Shown piece by piece: positions 52,262 through 62,349 of a stretch of 62,349 bases of DNA. The position numbers and the translations under genes are program-made. Below the pieces are notes generated by a model. The model saw only the letters and a list, made by a program, of their open reading frames with translations, ran no database searches and was not told the DNA's origin. The first letter of the stretch is position 1. Each line of letters begins with the position of its first letter. Source of the DNA: Saccharothrix sp. ST-888 (lineage in GTDB: Bacteria; Actinomycetota; Actinomycetes; Streptomycetales; Streptomycetaceae); assembly GCF_000955975.1 (NCBI RefSeq), contig NZ_JYJF01000030.1:1-62349 (forward strand), written 5' to 3'.

Positions 52262-52309
52262 CCGACCAGGCTTGGTCAACGGCGCCGGTTCGTCAAGACA
52301 CCTCGCCTG

Positions 52310-52328
52310 CCCATACGGGCGGTATGGG
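52310..52328. promoter_or_regulatory. Probable TetR operator
   Basis: CCCATAC-GGGCG-GTATGGG is a perfect 7-bp dyad with a 5-bp spacer between the divergent ligase (starts 52158) and TetR (starts 52396) genes. GACCA-GGCT-TGGTC (52264-52277) is a second, smaller dyad. Confidence 0.65.
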
Positions 52329-52395
52329 GCAGCCGGGCTGCGGAACTGGTAGACAGGGTGCTCACCTCCGGCTACGGGGCGGTTGAGGGAGACAG

Positions 52396-53025
52396 ATGCA
52401 GGTCGAGCGGATGGACATCGAGCGGCTTGACGTCGAGCGGCTCGACCCGGTGGCGGGGCGGATCCTGGACGCGGCCCTGCAGCAGTTCACCCGCTGCGGG
52501 CTGCGCCGCTCGACGGTGGACGACGTGGCCAGGCGGGCCAAGGTCTCCCGGGTGACGGTCTACCGGCGCTTCGGGAGCAAGGAGAGCCTGGTCGCGTCCT
52601 GTCTGCTGCGCGAGTCGCGCCGCTTCCTCGCGGTGCTGGACGCCGCCGTGGCGGAGCTGCCGTCGATCGAGGAGCGGGTCGCCGAGGGCTTCGCCGTGAC
52701 CCTGCGGCACATCAGGAGCCACCCGTTGATGGGCGGACTGCTGCGGCTGGAGCCGGACGTGGTGCTGCCCTTCCTGACGGTGGACGGCGGTCCGGTGCTG
52801 GTCGCCGTCCGCGACCATGTCGCCGAGCGCCTCCGGCGGGAGGGGGTGGGCGGTGCCGGGAACGGCGGTCCGGGCGGCGCGGAGGCTGCGACGGTGGCCG
52901 AGCTGATGGTGCGGGTCGTGGTCTCCTTCCTGCTCACGCCGGCCAGCTGCATCGAGCTGGACGACGCCGACCGGGCGCGGGACTTCGCCCACCGCTTCCT
53001 GGTGCCGCTGCTGGGGCATCACTGA
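52396..53025 (+). CDS. TetR-family transcriptional regulator
   Basis: 209 residues. TetR HTH (residues about 18-65): RILDAALQQFTRCGLRRSTVDDVARRAKVSRVTVYRRFGSKESL. The ligand domain (70-209) has the helices LRHIRSHPLMGGLLRLEPDVV and LMVRVVVSFLLTPASCIELDD. It is likely a repressor of itself and the divergent acyl-CoA ligase with an acyl-CoA or related ligand. Good RBS GGGAGAC before ATG. An N-terminal extension MQVERMDIERLDVERLD consists of a 5-6 residue repeat. Confidence 0.85.
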   Translation: MQVERMDIERLDVERLDPVAGRILDAALQQFTRCGLRRSTVDDVARRAKVSRVTVYRRFGSKESLVASCLLRESRRFLAVLDAAVAELPSIEERVAEGFAVTLRHIRSHPLMGGLLRLEPDVVLPFLTVDGGPVLVAVRDHVAERLRREGVGGAGNGGPGGAEAATVAELMVRVVVSFLLTPASCIELDDADRARDFAHRFLVPLLGHH

Positions 53026-53351
53026 GGGTGTCCGGTTGTGCGCCGCAGGTGATGGCGCGGATTTGTTCGCGTTTGTTCGTGCCGGGCTCTTGACCTGCGG
53101 TGAATACGGAGGAAACTGGTCAATACACCGGAAAACCGGACAGAGCCACAATGGCTGATGAAGACGTCCACCAGCTGTCGTGACAATGATCCAGGCTCTG
53201 GCTAAGCCCCCGGCACGTCCGCCCGATACCGGAACCATCAGCGACGACTGAAGGCCTACGGTTCGAGAACGGGACTACCGGGGACTGACATGTCCGGACA
53301 CGGCGCGATCCGGGCTCGTGAGGATCCGGGCCTGTCAAGCGTTCGCGTCCG
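53026..53351. other. 326-bp convergent gap with a possible tiny ORF
   Basis: Between TetR and the MpaB-family gene. It is moderately AT-rich around 53060-53160. The only coding candidate is GTG at 53100 to TGA at 53183 (27 residues, NTEETGQYTGKP...), without a clear RBS or known homologue, so it is not called. A palindrome TGTCCGGACA lies at 53291-53300. Confidence 0.4.
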
Positions 53352-53367
53352 TCAAGCGTTCGCGCCC
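53334..53367 (-). repeat. 17-bp tandem duplication over the 3' end of the MpaB-like gene
   Basis: GTCAAGCGTTCGCGTCC (53334-53350) and GTCAAGCGTTCGCGCCC (53351-53367) differ at one base. The second contains the stop codon of the gene, so the duplication created a second possible tail after the stop. Confidence 0.85.
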
Positions 53368-54263
53368 GTGAAGGGGCAGCTGCCGCTCTTGCCGCCCTGT
53401 CCGGAGCTCTCCCCGCTGCTCTGCTCGAAGGTGCCGAGCTCGCCGATCCGGTAGCCGTTCGGGTAGCCCCTGACCTGGCTGCTCTCGCGGGCCGGGGCCG
53501 GCCTGCGGCGCGGCGGCAGCAGCCGGACCACCCGCCCGCGCAACCGCATCCCGGCCCGAACGGCCTTCCGCAGCGCGGCGGGTGGGCGCGGATAGCCGAA
53601 GGCCTCGCGCAGCGGGTCGTCCAGCAGGCAGACCGACGAGGCCCGCATCGCGCCGCCGAGCGTCTTCGGGTACCAGCTCGCGGTCAGGTCGAGGGTGGCG
53701 TCGGAGACGTCCCGGCCGCCCTGGTCGAAGCCGAAGTGGGCCCGCTCGTAGTCGTCCAGCAGCCGCTCGAACTCCTCGTAGGTCTCCGGGATGTCCTTGA
53801 GCCCCATGTGGCTGCCGAGCCGGCGGTAGTAGTTGACGGCGGCCCGCAGCTCGTGCGGCGAGTACGGCCGCCAGCCGTAGTCGTCCAGCCAGCGCTTGGG
53901 GACGACGACGAAGGTCGAGAGGACGTAGACGTAGTCCTCGTTGGAGATGTCGTAGCGCCGGTGCATCTGGTTCATCCGGCGGATCGCCTCGCGGCCCTGA
54001 GCGGAGTCGAAGCCGTGCTCGACCACCGCGTCCAGGATCAGCACCGTGTCGTCGTACCGCTTCTGCGTGCGCTCGGTGAACTCGCCCGTCCGGGCGAGCA
54101 GTCGGCCGATGCTCGGCACGGCGTAGGTGCGGTAGAGGGCGAAGCCGAGTGACTGGTTGGTGTCCCAGGGGAACTCGTACTGGCTGCTGATCCGGTAGAT
54201 CTCGGCGAAATCCGTCTCGGGGTCGAGCTGGTGTATCCGGTCCAACCAGACGTGACGCTTCAT
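53352..54263 (-). CDS. MpaB/DUF2236-family oxygenase-like protein
   Basis: 303 residues. Characteristic of MpaB/DUF2236: YEFPWDTNQSLGFALYRTYAVPSIGRLLARTGEFTERTQKRYDDT, RMNQMHRRYDISNEDYVYVLSTFVVVPKRW, and a C-terminal SWYPKTLGGAMRASSVCLLDDP. Conserved His (MHRRY) and other residues would bind heme or iron as in the family (e.g. latex-clearing protein, MpaB). Substrate unknown. The last about 60 residues are a proline/arginine-rich tail (PPRRRPAPARESSQVRGY). ATG at 54263 with RBS AAGGA. Confidence 0.85.
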   Translation of the reverse strand: MKRHVWLDRIHQLDPETDFAEIYRISSQYEFPWDTNQSLGFALYRTYAVPSIGRLLARTGEFTERTQKRYDDTVLILDAVVEHGFDSAQGREAIRRMNQMHRRYDISNEDYVYVLSTFVVVPKRWLDDYGWRPYSPHELRAAVNYYRRLGSHMGLKDIPETYEEFERLLDDYERAHFGFDQGGRDVSDATLDLTASWYPKTLGGAMRASSVCLLDDPLREAFGYPRPPAALRKAVRAGMRLRGRVVRLLPPRRRPAPARESSQVRGYPNGYRIGELGTFEQSSGESSGQGGKSGSCPFTGANA

Positions 54264-54303
54264 CGGGATCCTTCGTCGGCCGCGCTGCCGCGACTCAATG
54301 TTA

Positions 54304-54319
54304 CTGAACGGTCGCTCAG
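54304..54319. promoter_or_regulatory. TetR-type dyad upstream of the MpaB-like gene
   Basis: CTGAACG-GT-CGCTCAG (one mismatch in the 7-bp arms) lies 40 bp upstream of the MpaB-like start, in the 292-bp region shared with the GH15 gene. The nearby TetR (52396) may be the binder. Confidence 0.4.
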
Positions 54320-54555
54320 ACTCTACGGCTTGACGGGACGTCGAGGCGAGGGGGCCGGTTGGATCTTCGGTGAACGGGTGGGGCCGGTCGGTGAGCACCG
54401 GGCCCGGCCCGAGCGGCTGCCCGTCCGAGCGGCCCGGCCGTCCCGGGTGCCGGACGAGTGGGTGCCCGTGCTCGGACCGGACTACCGGTTCAGGGCGGAT
54501 TACCATGAAATACGAGGTTTCTCGGTGCCCGGACCGCAGCGGTAGGGAGGCCGGT

Positions 54556-56403
54556 ATGGCGTTCGAGAATGCTGCTCTCGGAGGAGTGGACGACTCCCGC
54601 TACCTGCCGATCTCCGAGCACGGCCTGATCGGCGATCTCCGTACCGCCGCGCTCGTGGGCACCAACGGGACCATCGACTGGTACTGCTGCCCGCGCTTCG
54701 ACGCACCCAGTGTGTTCGCGTCCATCCTCGACGCCGACCGGGGCGGATCGTTCGAACTGGCCGCCGACGTGCCGACCCGTACCCGGCAGTTCTACTTCCC
54801 CGACACCAATGTGCTGATCACGCGGTTCTTCGCGGCCGACGGGGTGGCGGAGATCCAGGACTTCATGCCGGTCGTCGACGAGTCGCGCGAGGCGGACCGG
54901 CACCGGCTGATCCGACGCGTGATCTGCGTGCGGGGAACGCTTCCGTTCCGGGCGAGGGTGGCTCCGCGCTTCGGCTACGGGGCCGAACCGCACTCGGTGC
55001 AAGTGCGGGACCACGAGGCGATCTTCCAGTCCCGGTCGCTGTCGCTGTCCCTTACGGCCACCGCGACGCTCGAAACCGACGGCCGGGACGTCTGGGCGAA
55101 CTTCAAGCTCCTCGAGGGCGAGTCCGTGGTGTTCGCCCTCGACCGGATCGGCGACGAGGTCAGGCCCCGGGCCTGTCCCCGGGCCGAGGCGGAGGACCAG
55201 TTCGGGGCGACCGTCAGGTTCTGGCGCCACTGGCTGGCGGGCTCGCGCTACCACGGACGGTGGCGGGAGACGGTGCACCGCTCCGCACTGGCGCTGAAGC
55301 TGCTCACCTACGCACCGACCGGCGCGATCGTGGCCGCGCCGACGACCAGCCTGCCCGAACAGATCGGCGGCGAGCGCAACTGGGACTACCGCTACGTGTG
55401 GGTCCGCGACGCCGCCTTCTGCATCTACGCCATGCTCCGGCTGGGCTTCACCTCGGAGGCCGAGGCGTTCATGGGCTTCCTGGACGAGCGGGGCATCATG
55501 CGGGGCCTCGGGCAGGACATCGGTGCCACGGGCCCGCTCCAGATCATGTACGGCATCGACGGGCGCAGCGACCTGCCCGAGTACGAGCTGTCCCACCTGG
55601 AGGGTTACCTCGGGTCCGCTCCGGTGCGGGTGGGGAACGCCGCCACCGGCCAACTCCAGCTGGACATCTACGGGGCGCTGATCGACTCGGTCTACCTGTA
55701 CGACAAGTGGGGGCAGCCCATCAGCAGTGATCGCTGGGACGAGGTCGGCGTGGTGGTGGACTGGCTCTGCGACCACTGGGACCAGCCCGACGAGGGGGTC
55801 TGGGAGACCCGGGGAGGCCGGAAGGACTTCCTGTACTCGCGGCTGATGTGCTGGGTGGCGATGGAGCGGGCCATCCGGATGGCGAACCGGCGCGGACTGC
55901 CCGCCGACCTGCCCCGCTGGCGGCAGAGCCGGGACGCGATCTACCGGCAGATCATGCGGCAGGGCTGGTCGGCCGAGCGGGGAGCGTTCGTCCAGGGGCT
56001 GGGCAGCGACGTGCTCGACGCCTCCCTGCTGATGATGCCGATGGCCAAGTTCATCTCGCCCACCGACCCCAAGTGGCTCTCGACCCTCGACGTGCTCACC
56101 ACGGACCTGGTGTCCGACTCGCTGGTCTACCGCTACGACCCGGAGGCCAGCCCGGACGGCCTGCGGGGGACCGAGGGCACCTTCTCGATCTGCTCGTTCT
56201 GGTACGTCGAGGCACTGGCCCGCGCCGGGCGGCTGGAGGAGGCCCGGCTGGCCTTCGAGAAGATGCTCACCTACGCCAACCACCTCGGCCTCTACGCCGA
56301 GGAGATCGGTCCGACCGGCGAGCAGCTGGGCAACTTCCCGCAGGCGTTCACCCACCTCTCGCTGATCAGCGCCGCGTTCAATCTGGACCGTGCGCTCGGC
56401 TGA
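54556..56403 (+). CDS. GH15-family glycosidase (glucoamylase/trehalase-like)
   Basis: 615 residues. Signature GH15 sequences of the bacterial trehalase/glucodextranase branch: SEHGLIGDLRTAALVGTNGTIDWYCCPRFDAPSVF at the N-terminus; GAIVAAPTTSLPEQIGGERNWDYRYVWVRDAAF with a catalytic Glu region; GTEGTFSICSFWYVEALARAG and GPTGEQLGNFPQAFTHLSLI near the C-terminus. No signal peptide, so it acts inside the cell, probably on trehalose or short alpha-glucans (SCO-type cytosolic alpha,alpha-trehalase). The start is at ATG 54556 with RBS GGGAGG. Confidence 0.9.
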   Translation: MAFENAALGGVDDSRYLPISEHGLIGDLRTAALVGTNGTIDWYCCPRFDAPSVFASILDADRGGSFELAADVPTRTRQFYFPDTNVLITRFFAADGVAEIQDFMPVVDESREADRHRLIRRVICVRGTLPFRARVAPRFGYGAEPHSVQVRDHEAIFQSRSLSLSLTATATLETDGRDVWANFKLLEGESVVFALDRIGDEVRPRACPRAEAEDQFGATVRFWRHWLAGSRYHGRWRETVHRSALALKLLTYAPTGAIVAAPTTSLPEQIGGERNWDYRYVWVRDAAFCIYAMLRLGFTSEAEAFMGFLDERGIMRGLGQDIGATGPLQIMYGIDGRSDLPEYELSHLEGYLGSAPVRVGNAATGQLQLDIYGALIDSVYLYDKWGQPISSDRWDEVGVVVDWLCDHWDQPDEGVWETRGGRKDFLYSRLMCWVAMERAIRMANRRGLPADLPRWRQSRDAIYRQIMRQGWSAERGAFVQGLGSDVLDASLLMMPMAKFISPTDPKWLSTLDVLTTDLVSDSLVYRYDPEASPDGLRGTEGTFSICSFWYVEALARAGRLEEARLAFEKMLTYANHLGLYAEEIGPTGEQLGNFPQAFTHLSLISAAFNLDRALG

Positions 56404-56501
56404 CCGGGCCGGCCTCGGCCAGGGCGCTCTCGCCGTCCGATGTTCGAATTCGATGCGCACGTGCGAGCGGATGCGGAGCGTGATCGACCCATCTCACTTC
56501 T

Positions 56502-56515
56502 CTGCATATATGCAG
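56502..56515. promoter_or_regulatory. 14-bp perfect palindrome upstream of the SOS promoter
   Basis: CTGCATATATGCAG is a perfect palindrome centred 62 bp upstream of the LexA box. It is not a LexA site. It may bind a second regulator of the mutagenesis genes. Confidence 0.5.
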
Positions 56516-56546
56516 ATCAGGGCGCTTCTGTCGCTCTATCAGATAC

Positions 56547-56577
56547 TTGGACTTGAATATCACTGAACATATGTTCG
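56547..56577 (+). promoter_or_regulatory. SOS promoter with LexA box for the mutasome genes
   Basis: The LexA box GAACATATGTTC (56565-56576; perfect palindrome, with T and G outside) overlaps the -10 TATGTT (56570-56575). The -35 TTGGAC (56547-56552) is 17 bp away. The transcript start is only a few bases before the imuA' GTG (56588), so the mRNA is nearly leaderless. Confidence 0.85.
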
Positions 56578-56587
56578 ATCCTGAAGT

Positions 56588-57349
56588 GTGCCCACTTTCG
56601 ATTCCGCACTACTCCGCCCGGCCGCCCTCGCGTCGACCGGAGAAGACCTGCTGCCCGTCCTCCCGGCACTGGCACCGCTGCTGCCCGGTGGCGGGCTGCG
56701 GCGCGGCGCGGCGGTCTCGGTCCAGGGCGACACCGGTCTGCTGCTGGCCCTGGCGGCCGGCGCGGCGGCGGTCGAGGGCACCTGGTCGGCGGCCGTGGGG
56801 CTGCCCGACCTCGGGCTGGCGGCCGCCGCCGGGTACGGGTTCGACCTGCGCCGGCTGCTGCTCGTGGACGACCCCGGGCAGCACTGGCCGGAGGTCGTCG
56901 CGGCCCTGTCCGGGGCGGTCGGGCTGATCCTGCTGCGCCCGGACGGCCCGGTACCCGCGCAGCTGGCGGCCAGGCTCACCGCCGTGCTGCGGCGCGGCGG
57001 CTGCGCACTGCTGGTGGCCGGCCCCTGGCCGGGGGCCGGACTGCGGCTGGGCGTGCGGTCGGCGCGCTGGTTCGGCCTGGGCGAGGGGTACGGACAGCTG
57101 CTGGGACGGCAGGCCGAGGTCACGGCCGAGGGGCGCGGAGCCGGAGCCCGTGCCCGGACGGCCCGCCTGTGGCTGCCGGACGAACACGGTGGGGCACGGG
57201 TGGTCGAACCTGCCGAGTCGGACGGGGCGGTGCCTGCCGAGGCCGTTCCAGCCGGGGCGGTGTCAGTCGAGGTTGCCGGGGTTGCCGGGGCTGTCGGGGG
57301 CGCCGGTCCGGAGCCGGCGATCGGCGGTCTCGGGCTGGCGGTGGTGTGA
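56588..57349 (+). CDS. imuA': ImuA'-like SOS mutagenesis protein
   Basis: 253 residues. The conserved region LLPVLPALAPLLPGGGLRRGAAVSVQGDTGLLLALAAGAA and GAWSAAV-like core (WSAAVGLPDLGLAAAAGYGFDLRRLLLVDDPG) match mycobacterial ImuA'. It resembles RecA/SulA core folds but has no intact Walker A. ImuA' is needed for the ImuB-DnaE2 mutasome in mycobacteria. The last 55 residues are Ala/Val/Gly-rich and disordered. GTG at 56588 follows the LexA-controlled promoter. It precedes imuB by 59 bp. Confidence 0.8.
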   Translation: MPTFDSALLRPAALASTGEDLLPVLPALAPLLPGGGLRRGAAVSVQGDTGLLLALAAGAAAVEGTWSAAVGLPDLGLAAAAGYGFDLRRLLLVDDPGQHWPEVVAALSGAVGLILLRPDGPVPAQLAARLTAVLRRGGCALLVAGPWPGAGLRLGVRSARWFGLGEGYGQLLGRQAEVTAEGRGAGARARTARLWLPDEHGGARVVEPAESDGAVPAEAVPAGAVSVEVAGVAGAVGGAGPEPAIGGLGLAVV

Positions 57350-57408
57350 GTGGGCGTGGAGACGGGGGGTCGGTGGGTCCAGTGACGTGAGTGGTGCGGC
57401 GGTGTGAG

Positions 57409-59523
57409 ATGGCGGCGACGACGGTGACGGCGGAGTGGGGTTCGGACCGGGGCTCGGGCTCGGGCTTGGACTCTGGCTTGGGGACGAGTGCGGGCTCGGG
57501 CTTGGGGTCCGGCTCGGGCGTGCCGCGAGTGCTGGTGGTGTGGTGTCCGGACTGGCCGGTCGTGGCCACGATGCCGGAGGCCGCCGGTACGGACCGTGCG
57601 GTGGCGGTACTGGAATCCGGACGGGTGCTGGCCTGTTCGGACGCGGCCCGTGCCGCAGGCGTACGCCGTGGACAGCGGCTGCGGCTGGCCCAGCGGCTCT
57701 GCCCGGAGCTGGAGCTCCGGGACCGCGACCCGGAGGCCGAGACCCGACTGTTCGAACCGGTGATCGCTGCGGTGGAGGTGTTCACGCCCCGGGTGGAGGT
57801 GCTGCGGCCGGGGATGTGCGCGATCCCGGTCAAAGGGCCGAGCCGCTACTACGGCGGCGAGGAGGCGCTGGCTGCCCAGGTGCACGCGGCGGTCGCCGAG
57901 ACCCTCGGCCGGGGCATGTCCCGGCCCGCGCCCGTTCTTCCGGCCGACGGTCCGGCCGATGGTCCGGCCGACGTACCCTCGCCGGAAGAACGGGTACCGC
58001 CGTCACTGCTGCTGCCTCACGGTGGGGGTGGCCGGTCGGCCGAGGTGCGGGCGTTGCCGCTGCACGGGGACGACGGTGATGGTGACGGCGGAGGTCCGTC
58101 GGAGGAAGGGCGGGCGGCCTGTGCGGTCACACCGCTGCACCGTGAACCCGAGGGCGGTGATCAGGCCAGGCCCGCACCCCGGGCATCTGCCACCACAGCC
58201 CCGGCATCGGCAGCGGTATCGGCAGCGGCGGCCCGGGAGCCTGGCGAGGCCAGGGAGTTCGGCAAGTTCGGGGAGTTCAGGGAGTCCCGGGCGGAAACGC
58301 TGAAGGTGCCGCCGCGCTGCCAGGTCGGGGTGGCCGACGGGCTGTTCGCAGCGGTGCTCGCGGCCCGTGCCGGGGTGCTCGTGCCGGACGGCAGGACGGG
58401 GGAGTTCCTTGCCCCGTACCCCGTGGCCGCGCTCGGGGACGAGCCGTTGGCCGAACTGCTGGTCCGGCTCGGGGTGCACACCGTCGGCGGTTTCGCCGCA
58501 CTCTCCGGACGGGCGGTCGCCGACCGCTTCGGCCCCACCGGGACGGCCGCACACCGCCGCGCCCGAGGACTGCAGTCACGTCCGCTCGTCCCCCGCCCCG
58601 AGGGCCTGGACCTCACGGTGGAACACCGCTTCGACCCGCCGGAGCTGCTCGCCGAACCGCTGATCTTCGTGGCCCGTACGCTCGCCGAGCAGCTGCATGC
58701 CCGGCTGGCCGCGGCCGGACTGGCCTGCCGACGGGTCGCCGTCGAGGTGACCTGCGCCGACGGCCGTACTGCCTCCCGCCTCTGGCGGCACGACGGCAGG
58801 CTCGGTCCCTTCGCGCTCGCCGAACGCGTCCGCTGGCAGCTCCAGGCCTGGCAGACCGCAGGCACCTTCGCGGCGCCGGCCCCGGACGGCAGCGACGGTG
58901 ACAGCGACAGCGGCAACGGCAGCAGCAACGACGGCGGCCCGGGCGACGGCACGTTCGGCGCGGTAGCCGGCTTCACCGCGCTGCGCCTCGCCCCCGACGG
59001 CCTGGTGCCCGATCAGGGACGGCAGCTGGCGCTCTGGGGCCAGGCCGTGGCCGAGGACCGGGTCGAACGTGCCGTGGCCCGGGTGCAGGCGGTGCTCGGG
59101 CACGCCGGACTGCGCCGGATCGAGCCGGCCGGCGGCCGGGGCCCGGCGGAACAACTGGCGCGGGTGCCCTGGGGAGAGGTGCACGAGGCACCCGCACCCG
59201 CCCCCTGGCCGGGTCGGGTGCAGGACCCGGCGCCCTCCGTGGTGCCCCGCAGCCCGGTACCGGTCACCGTCCTGGACCCGGACGGACAACCCGTCACCGT
59301 CAGCGGACGAGCCGAGGTGTCCGCTCCACCGTCCCGACTCGCCCTGGACGGAAGGCTGCTGGAGGTCACGGGCTGGACCGGGCCCTGGCCCGCCGTCGAG
59401 TACTGGTGGGATCCGGCCCGGCGCCGCCGCCGGGCCCGCTTCCAGATCACGGTGGCCGGTGACCGGGCCCTGATGCTCACCGTCGAGGACGGCCGCTGGT
59501 CCGTGGAGGCCGCCTACGACTGA
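57409..59523 (+). CDS. imuB: ImuB, catalytically inactive Y-family polymerase-like hub
   Basis: 704 residues from ATG at 57409 (upstream GTG 57391 possible). After a Gly/Ser-rich head (about 15-40) the Y-family fold starts (RVLVVWCPDWPVVATM). The catalytic acidic residues are missing: position of the usual DxD is WCPDW, and the SxDE region is PRVEVLRPGMCAIPVKG. A long insertion (about 185-305, Pro/Gly/Arg-rich) separates the palm from the finger domain; little finger at 380-470. The segment DGDSDSGNGSSNDGG (about 485-505) is disordered. ImuB links the sliding clamp with DnaE2 during lesion bypass. The stop is in a 16-bp tandem repeat. Confidence 0.85.
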   Translation: MAATTVTAEWGSDRGSGSGLDSGLGTSAGSGLGSGSGVPRVLVVWCPDWPVVATMPEAAGTDRAVAVLESGRVLACSDAARAAGVRRGQRLRLAQRLCPELELRDRDPEAETRLFEPVIAAVEVFTPRVEVLRPGMCAIPVKGPSRYYGGEEALAAQVHAAVAETLGRGMSRPAPVLPADGPADGPADVPSPEERVPPSLLLPHGGGGRSAEVRALPLHGDDGDGDGGGPSEEGRAACAVTPLHREPEGGDQARPAPRASATTAPASAAVSAAAAREPGEAREFGKFGEFRESRAETLKVPPRCQVGVADGLFAAVLAARAGVLVPDGRTGEFLAPYPVAALGDEPLAELLVRLGVHTVGGFAALSGRAVADRFGPTGTAAHRRARGLQSRPLVPRPEGLDLTVEHRFDPPELLAEPLIFVARTLAEQLHARLAAAGLACRRVAVEVTCADGRTASRLWRHDGRLGPFALAERVRWQLQAWQTAGTFAAPAPDGSDGDSDSGNGSSNDGGPGDGTFGAVAGFTALRLAPDGLVPDQGRQLALWGQAVAEDRVERAVARVQAVLGHAGLRRIEPAGGRGPAEQLARVPWGEVHEAPAPAPWPGRVQDPAPSVVPRSPVPVTVLDPDGQPVTVSGRAEVSAPPSRLALDGRLLEVTGWTGPWPAVEYWWDPARRRRRARFQITVAGDRALMLTVEDGRWSVEAAYD

Positions 59524-59643
59524 CACCGCCTACGACTGACACCGCCTACGACCGGCACCGCCTACGACCGGCACCGCCTGCGACCGGCACCGCCTGCGAC
59601 CGGCGCCGGCACCGCTACGACCCGTACCGCCTGCGACCGGCAC
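59511..59643 (+). repeat. 16-bp minisatellite across the imuB stop codon
   Basis: Eight tandem units, starting CGCCTACGACTGACAC (59511, 59527) and drifting to CGCCTACGACCGGCAC and CGCCTGCGACCGGCAC. One unit has a 6-bp insertion and one is 15 bp. The first unit contains the end of imuB (Tyr-Asp-stop). Adding or losing units changes the imuB-dnaE2 spacing only. Confidence 0.92.
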
Positions 59644-59739
59644 CGCCACACCTGCGACAGCGCACGGACGGAAGGGGGACTCCGAGACACCGAACCGCAC
59701 CGGCACCATCCCCGACCACCCGACGGAGCACGACCCGCG

Positions 59740-62349
<2,610 letters not shown>

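Noticed and set aside
53120..53338. 72-residue minus-strand frame in the TetR-MpaB gap
   Set aside because: No RBS or family similarity; Pro/Ser/Arg-rich composition as in non-coding DNA.

Overview
The window is high-GC DNA with GC-rich third codon positions, short ATGA/TGATG gene overlaps, GTG starts and typical streptomycete families: DasR-type site, ImuA'-ImuB-DnaE2, BlaI/M56, HxlR, PadR, ABC-F and Tat-exported phosphatase. It fits a chromosome of Streptomycetaceae (Streptomyces or Kitasatospora). No rRNA, tRNA or CRISPR array was seen. Both edges cut a gene: a transposase on the left, dnaE2 on the right.

Left end (1-1926) is a mobile-element scar. The right end of an ISAs1-like IS sits inside a decayed RepSA-type plasmid initiator gene, next to an antitoxin/PIN-toxin pair with a palindromic operator. 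From 2156 to 8931 come a secreted SGNH lipase, a FAD dehydrogenase, a CBS-domain protein and a divergent metal-efflux unit: an NmtR-like Ni/Co sensor facing a P1B-4 ATPase coupled to a ferredoxin-like gene. 9010-18263 holds metabolic and stress genes (class IV aminotransferase, MBL hydrolase, Dps, purple acid phosphatase, AlaT-like aminotransferase) and two divergent regulator pairs with very clear operators (HxlR; MarR/cupin).

18364-29225 contains a PadR-ABC operon, a GT87 membrane glycosyltransferase, Tex, a Nudix hydrolase, a chaA pseudogene with a frameshift and a large internal deletion, and a GH18 chitinase with a DasR-like site. 29651-36607 contains an aldo-keto reductase behind a MerR-type promoter, a nitroreductase with the iodotyrosine-deiodinase lid triad, two divergent ABC-F genes (one with a putative WblC-type promoter, a three-codon leader ORF and alternative RNA pairings), and a Fic-like toxin pair with a degenerate active site.

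36747-46428 is acyl-CoA catabolism: a PaaK-type ligase behind a TetR-type operator, then a four-gene operon (alpha-methylacyl-CoA racemase, acyl-CoA dehydrogenase, thiolase, FadB-like bifunctional enzyme) facing a MerR regulator across a perfect terminator. 46594-49186 is a BlaI/M56 signalling module with two identical-type operators that predict two small target genes. 49241-56403 holds a 2OG-Fe(II) oxygenase, a fatty acyl-CoA ligase/TetR pair, an MpaB-family oxygenase and a GH15 glycosidase.

The right end (56502-62349) is the SOS mutagenesis cassette imuA'-imuB-dnaE2 with a LexA box over its promoter. It carries unusual repeats: a 16-bp minisatellite covering the imuB stop codon, and an in-frame GAGCCC (Glu-Pro) microsatellite inside dnaE2 at which the window ends. 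The most novel-looking points are the ABC-F leader, the BlaI regulon, the repeat-laden mutasome and the deiodinase-like flavoprotein.
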